Of a DNA stretch of 64,000 nucleotides, positions 60,253 to 64,000 are shown piece after piece. The stretch is from contig NZ_JAFCJS010000001.1 in assembly GCF_018130825.1 (NCBI RefSeq), positions 930,001 through 994,000 on the forward strand, written 5' to 3'. Both the position numbers and the translations under genes were made by a program. Under the pieces are notes generated by a model. It did no database searches. It was given only the letters and a program-made list of their open reading frames with translations, and was not told the origin of the DNA. Source of the DNA: Bradyrhizobium liaoningense (lineage in GTDB: Bacteria > Pseudomonadota > Alphaproteobacteria > Rhizobiales > Xanthobacteraceae). The first letter of the stretch is position 1, and each line of letters starts with the position of its first letter.

Positions 60253-62763
60253 CTACCACAGTCCGCCGGTGCCCGGCCGAATGAGGAAGCCGGAATCCGG
60301 CTGCTGCTGCTGCGAGGCCGGCATGCCGCCGCGCGCGTCGGCGTCGGCCACGCCGATGACCGAATAATTATCCGGCGGCGCCGTGCCCGGCTTGAAGGCT
60401 TCGAGGATGGTTCCGCCGGTCTCGCCGGGGCCGGCACGCATGCCTGTCTTGGCGACGACGCGCACCAGCTTGATGCCGGCCGGCACCTTGAACGGAACGG
60501 CGGGCTTGTCGGCGAGCGCGAGCTTGAGGAAATCGCGCGCGATGGGCGCGGCCAGATGGCCGCCGGTCGCGGCGTTGCCCTTACCGAGCGCGCGCGGCTT
60601 GTCGTAGCCCATATAGATGGCGACGGCGACGTCGGGCGAGAAGCCGACGAACCAGGCGTCCTTGGCTTCGTTGGTGGTGCCGGTCTTGCCGGCGATCGGT
60701 TTGCCGACCTCCTTGACCACGGTCGCGGTACCGGCCTGGACCACGCCTTCCATCAGCTCGGTGATCTGATAGGCGGTCATGGAGTCCAGCACCTGCTCGC
60801 GACGGTCGATCAGCTGCGGTTCGGGCTGGTTCTTCCACCCACCCGGCGCGTCGCAGCCGCGGCATTCGCGCTGGTCGTGCTTGAAGATGGTGTGTCCGTA
60901 GCGGTCCTGGATACGGTCGATCAGGGTCGGCTTCACGCGGCGGCCGCCATTGGCGAGCATCGAATAGGCGGTCACCATGCGCATCGCCGTCGTCTCGCCC
61001 GCGCCGAGCGCGTAGGAGAGATAGTTCGGCAACTCGTCATAGACGCCGAAGCGGCGGGCATATTCGCCGATCAGGGGCATGCCGATGTCCTGCGCGAGGC
61101 GCACGGTGACGGTGTTGAGCGACTGCCGCAGCGCGTTGCGCAGCGTCACCGGTCCCTGGAACTTGCCCGAGGAGAAGTTTTCCGGCCGCCACACGCCGGC
61201 GCCCTGGCCCTGGTCGATTTCGATGGGCGCATCGAGCACGACGGTCGAAGGCGTGTAGCCGTTGTCGAGCGCGGCCGAGTAGACGATCGGCTTGAAGGAC
61301 GAACCCGGCTGCCGGTAGGCCTGCGTGGCGCGGTTGAACTGGCTCTGGTCGAACGAGAAGCCGCCGACCATCGCGAGCACGCGGCCGGTCCAGGGATCCA
61401 TCACCACCATCGCGCCGGAGACCTCGGGGATCTGGCGCAGCCGGTACTGGCCTTCGACCGGCTGTCCTTCCTTGCTGTAGAGCGGATCGGCATAGATCAC
61501 GTCGCCGGGCGCCAGCACTTGCGCCACGGAGGTCGGCGTCCTGCCCTTGGCATTGCCTTGCGCCGCCCTCGCCCAGCGCACGCCGTCGAGGGTGACGAGG
61601 CCGGTCTCGCGCTGCTTGCTGACAGCGCCGCCGAGCTCGCGGCTCGGCTGGAAGCCGATGCGCGCCGACTGGTCGCTGGTCTCCAGCACCACCGCCATGC
61701 GCCACGGCGAGATGTCGGACAGAGACTTGATCTCGGCGAGCCTCACGCCCCAATCGCCGGAGATATCGAGCTTGCTCATGGGCCCGCGATAGCCCTGCTG
61801 CTCGTCGTAGTTCACGAGGCCCGAGACCATGGTCTTGCGCGCCATGACCTGGATCTTGGGATCGAGCGTGGTGCGGACGGAGAGACCGCCCTCGTACAGC
61901 TTCTTCTCGCCGTAACGCTCGAAGATGTCGCGGCGGACTTCCTCGGCAAAATATTCGCCGGCGAAGGTGTGGGCGCCGCCCGAACGGTTGGTGACGGCGA
62001 GCGGCTCCTTGCGCGCCTTGTCGGCGTCGGCCTGCTTGATCCAGCCGTTCTCCAGGAGACGGTCGATGACGTAGTTGCGGCGCTCGATGGCGCGGTCGCG
62101 GTTACGGACCGGATGCAGCGTCGCCGGCATCTTCGGCAGCGCCGCCAGATAGGACGCTTCCGCCACCGTCAGCTCGTTCACCGACTTGTCGAAATAGACC
62201 AGCGAGGCAGCCGCGATGCCGTAGGCGCCGAGGCCGAGATAGATCTCGTTCAGGTACAGCTCGAGGATCTTGTCCTTCGAGTAGGTCTTCTCGATCCGCA
62301 TCGCCAGCAAGGCTTCCTTGATCTTGCGGGAGAAGGAGACCTCGTTGGTCAGCAGGAAGTTCTTGGCGACCTGCTGGGTGATCGTGGAAGCGCCCTGCGG
62401 ACGGCGGTTGGAGCCGAAGTTCTGCAGATAGAGCACGCCGGCGCGCGCCATGCCGGTGTAGTCGATGCCGCCATGCTCGTAGAAATTCTTGTCCTCGGCC
62501 GCGAGGAAGGCGTTGATCACGAGCTTCGGCACTGCCTGGATCGGCAGGTACAGCCGCCGCTCCTTGGCGTATTCGCCGAGCAGCGAGCCGTCGACCGCGT
62601 GCACGCGCGTCATCACCGGCGGCTCGTAATCCTGAAGCTGAGAGTAATCCGGCAAGTCCTTGGAGAAATGCCAGATCAGGCCTGCCACGGCTCCGACACC
62701 GACAAGGAACACCACTGTTCCCGCGGCGAACAGGAAGCCCATGAACCGCACCAGCAAGCGCAT
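60253..62763 (-). CDS. mrcA: Penicillin-binding protein 1A (bifunctional)
   Basis: An 836-residue class A PBP that polymerises and cross-links peptidoglycan. TM anchor is at about residues 7-29. The glycosyltransferase GT51 domain contains AAEDKNFYEHGGID with the catalytic Glu, and ITQQVAKNFLL. The transpeptidase domain has PGSSFKPIVY (active-site Ser), SLN in LRQSLNTVTVRL, and KTG in AGKTGTTNEAKDAW. A periplasmic insert lies between them, and the C-terminus is Gln-rich. Upstream of prfB and downstream of the amidase, the usual alphaproteobacterial order. Confidence 0.95.
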   Translation of the reverse strand: MRLLVRFMGFLFAAGTVVFLVGVGAVAGLIWHFSKDLPDYSQLQDYEPPVMTRVHAVDGSLLGEYAKERRLYLPIQAVPKLVINAFLAAEDKNFYEHGGIDYTGMARAGVLYLQNFGSNRRPQGASTITQQVAKNFLLTNEVSFSRKIKEALLAMRIEKTYSKDKILELYLNEIYLGLGAYGIAAASLVYFDKSVNELTVAEASYLAALPKMPATLHPVRNRDRAIERRNYVIDRLLENGWIKQADADKARKEPLAVTNRSGGAHTFAGEYFAEEVRRDIFERYGEKKLYEGGLSVRTTLDPKIQVMARKTMVSGLVNYDEQQGYRGPMSKLDISGDWGVRLAEIKSLSDISPWRMAVVLETSDQSARIGFQPSRELGGAVSKQRETGLVTLDGVRWARAAQGNAKGRTPTSVAQVLAPGDVIYADPLYSKEGQPVEGQYRLRQIPEVSGAMVVMDPWTGRVLAMVGGFSFDQSQFNRATQAYRQPGSSFKPIVYSAALDNGYTPSTVVLDAPIEIDQGQGAGVWRPENFSSGKFQGPVTLRNALRQSLNTVTVRLAQDIGMPLIGEYARRFGVYDELPNYLSYALGAGETTAMRMVTAYSMLANGGRRVKPTLIDRIQDRYGHTIFKHDQRECRGCDAPGGWKNQPEPQLIDRREQVLDSMTAYQITELMEGVVQAGTATVVKEVGKPIAGKTGTTNEAKDAWFVGFSPDVAVAIYMGYDKPRALGKGNAATGGHLAAPIARDFLKLALADKPAVPFKVPAGIKLVRVVAKTGMRAGPGETGGTILEAFKPGTAPPDNYSVIGVADADARGGMPASQQQQPDSGFLIRPGTGGLW

Positions 62764-63033
62764 TATGTGTTTATCCGTTCAAACTCTGGATCAGCCCAGT
62801 ATCAGCCCCATAGGACCCAAAAACTGGCACCCCAAACTGGCGCCAACCTCACGTCGCGAATTCAACGGCCTACGCAATCACATCAAGACTGGGCCTAAAG
62901 ACGCTTGCCGAGCGGGATTCTCTCCGATTCCGGAACCCCCTGCGGCATTTTTATAAAGCGTCCGCTGTGGCCAAACTAGGGCCTTTGCGGCGGGACGGAA
63001 AAACCCTTCCTCAATTTGACAATCCCGGGGTCG
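62764..63033. other. Intergenic region between amidase and mrcA
   Basis: No gene, repeat or clear promoter was recognised in these 270 bp. It must contain the mrcA promoter unless that gene is read through from the amidase. Confidence 0.3.
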
Positions 63034-64000
63034 TCAGTTCGACGATCGGGCGGTCGCCAGCCGTTTGGCCAGGAACCCGTCGATCGCCTGCGCCATCGAG
63101 CCCACGGCCTTGGACCGCCAGCCCTCGGACACCAGGTGCTCGAGGTCGCCCTTGTTGGAGACATAGCCGATCTCGACCAGCACCGAGGGCACGTCGGGCG
63201 CCTTCAGCACCCGGAAACCGGCCGATTTCAGGGGATGCTTGTGCATCCGTACCGTCGACTTCATTTCGCCCATCAGCAAATGGGCAAAACGGTTTGAAAA
63301 CGTGCGGGTTTCACGCTGCGTCAGGTCGATCAGGATGTCCGCGACATCGGTCGGCTCCTCCGCGAGGTTGAAGCCGGCGATCGCGTCGGCGCGGTTTTCC
63401 GCGTCGGCCAGACGCTGGGCCTCGGCGTCCGAGGCCTTGTCGGACAGCGTATAGATGGTGGCACCCTGCGCATCGCCCTCCGCCCGCGGCAGCGCATCGG
63501 CATGGATCGAGACGAACAGCGCGGCCTTGAGGTTGCGGGCGACTTTGACCCGGTCATTGAGGGGGATGAAGGTGTCGTCATCCCTTGTCAGCACCACACG
63601 GTACTTGCCGGCCTTGTCCAGCCGGTCGCGCAGCGCCAGCGCAAAGGCCAGCACCAGGTTCTTCTCGCTCTCGCCGCTCGACTGCGTGCCATTGTCGATA
63701 CCGCCATGGCCGGGATCGATCACGACGACCGGCCGGCCGTCCGCCTTCTGCTGCTGCGCCGTTTCCGGGGCCGCCGCGGGAACGGTTGCAGGCGGCGCCT
63801 CGGCGATCGCAGGCCGCAGCTCGGGGCGGTTTTCCGGGGCGAGCGCCTGCACGAAGGCAGCGCGGTCGACCTCCTCCAGCTCGAGCACGAGCCGGGCGGG
63901 CTGGCCGTTGGCCGCCTCGACCACATAGGAATTGGCGATCTTGGCCGGCCCGGTCAGATCGAACACGATTCGCGAGCCGCCGGGCATGACGAGCCCGTAG
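63034..64000 (-). CDS. amiC: N-acetylmuramoyl-L-alanine amidase (AmiC-type), 5' end missing
   Basis: The C-terminal 322 residues of a periplasmic amidase that splits septal peptidoglycan. The frame is open to the window end, so the signal peptide and most of the N-terminal AMIN domain lie outside; its last strand (SRIVFDLTGPAKIANSYVVEAANGQPARLVLEL) is visible. The Amidase_3 domain has the zinc ligands in VVIDPGHGGIDNG, the Glu in EKNLVLAFA, SIHADA, and the catalytic Glu in VLVEIGYVSNKGD. An Ala/Pro linker separates the domains. Confidence 0.93.
   Translation of the reverse strand, partial: YGLVMPGGSRIVFDLTGPAKIANSYVVEAANGQPARLVLELEEVDRAAFVQALAPENRPELRPAIAEAPPATVPAAAPETAQQQKADGRPVVVIDPGHGGIDNGTQSSGESEKNLVLAFALALRDRLDKAGKYRVVLTRDDDTFIPLNDRVKVARNLKAALFVSIHADALPRAEGDAQGATIYTLSDKASDAEAQRLADAENRADAIAGFNLAEEPTDVADILIDLTQRETRTFSNRFAHLLMGEMKSTVRMHKHPLKSAGFRVLKAPDVPSVLVEIGYVSNKGDLEHLVSEGWRSKAVGSMAQAIDGFLAKRLATARSSN

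Noticed and set aside
60556..62898. 780-codon open frame on the + strand opposite mrcA
   Set aside because: It is a GC-rich antisense shadow of PBP1A, rich in His, Arg, Asp and Val with no recognisable domain. PBP1A has all its catalytic motifs on the other strand.
1..64000. tRNA, rRNA, CRISPR, insertion sequence, prophage or integrase
   Set aside because: No T-loop-like GGTTCGAATCC segments with cloverleaf partners, regular spaced repeats, transposase or integrase motifs were seen on reading the intergenic DNA and the protein frames.

Overview
The window reads as chromosomal DNA of a Bradyrhizobium-type alphaproteobacterium. Four things point there: high GC with strong GC3 bias, Omp25/31-like beta-barrel proteins whose mature ends carry an xxAKY/xARY motif, the sufS2-sufB-C-D-S-T-A gene order, and dispersed palindromic repeats (CGTAGGGTGGGCAAAG...CTTTGCCCACCCTACG and the TCGTGCCCCGGACGC...GCGTCCGGGACACGA type). 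It is mostly core genome with a few accessory loci. No tRNA, rRNA, CRISPR array, transposase or integrase was found.

Layout. 1-825 holds the 3' end of parE. 1230-5296 has three outer-membrane barrel genes around a small membrane protein and an SDR oxidoreductase, with near-identical terminators after the barrels. 5443-9841 has a flavoprotein monooxygenase, a small membrane protein, a caspase-like protein and an AraC regulator. 10127-14168 has a DEAD-box helicase, a diguanylate cyclase, a divergent FabA paralogue and a TfoX-domain protein, separated by palindromic repeats. 14329-21287 is a complete leftward Fe-S assembly operon with two cysteine desulfurases and a candidate Irr-type box before sufB. 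21339-30279 has a divergent acyltransferase/LytTR pair, a hydrolase, an SMR-GST pair, anmK, tyrS, an MFS transporter and DoxX. 30498-34157 is a tandem pair of chemoreceptors whose C-terminal 389 residues are almost identical. 34184-40352 has a giant AsmA-like protein, a BCP peroxiredoxin and an M23 peptidase. 40380-47061 is a TetR-controlled RND tripartite efflux operon with two visible operators. 47117-49206 is a DUF5666/DUF6502 pair, divergent from a surface-polysaccharide operon (49333-54840). 54841-60091 has an amino-acid-type binding protein, two EamA permeases, a beta-hydroxyacid dehydrogenase and prfB, which uses a programmed +1 frameshift. 60253-64000 has PBP1A and the 3' part of an AmiC-type amidase.

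The most unusual locus is 47117-54840. Its second gene fuses a complete GT4 glycosyltransferase to an ABC-2 polysaccharide-export permease in one reading frame. It is followed by a Wzt-like ATPase without a carbohydrate-binding tail, a second GT4 enzyme and an O-antigen-ligase-like protein. The intergenic control region has two similar 17-bp palindromes. One overlaps the -35 of the leftward DUF6502 promoter, which appears to give a leaderless mRNA. The other lies inside the promoter spacer of the rightward polysaccharide operon. This suggests that DUF6502 may be the shared regulator.

Other notable points: a FabA copy with the active-site loop PGC changed to PPS; an SMR exporter with Asp in place of the essential Glu; a one-base frameshift in a small gene near 3.3 kb; GATGCATC palindromes in two promoter regions; and several small proteins (28, 52 and 61 aa).
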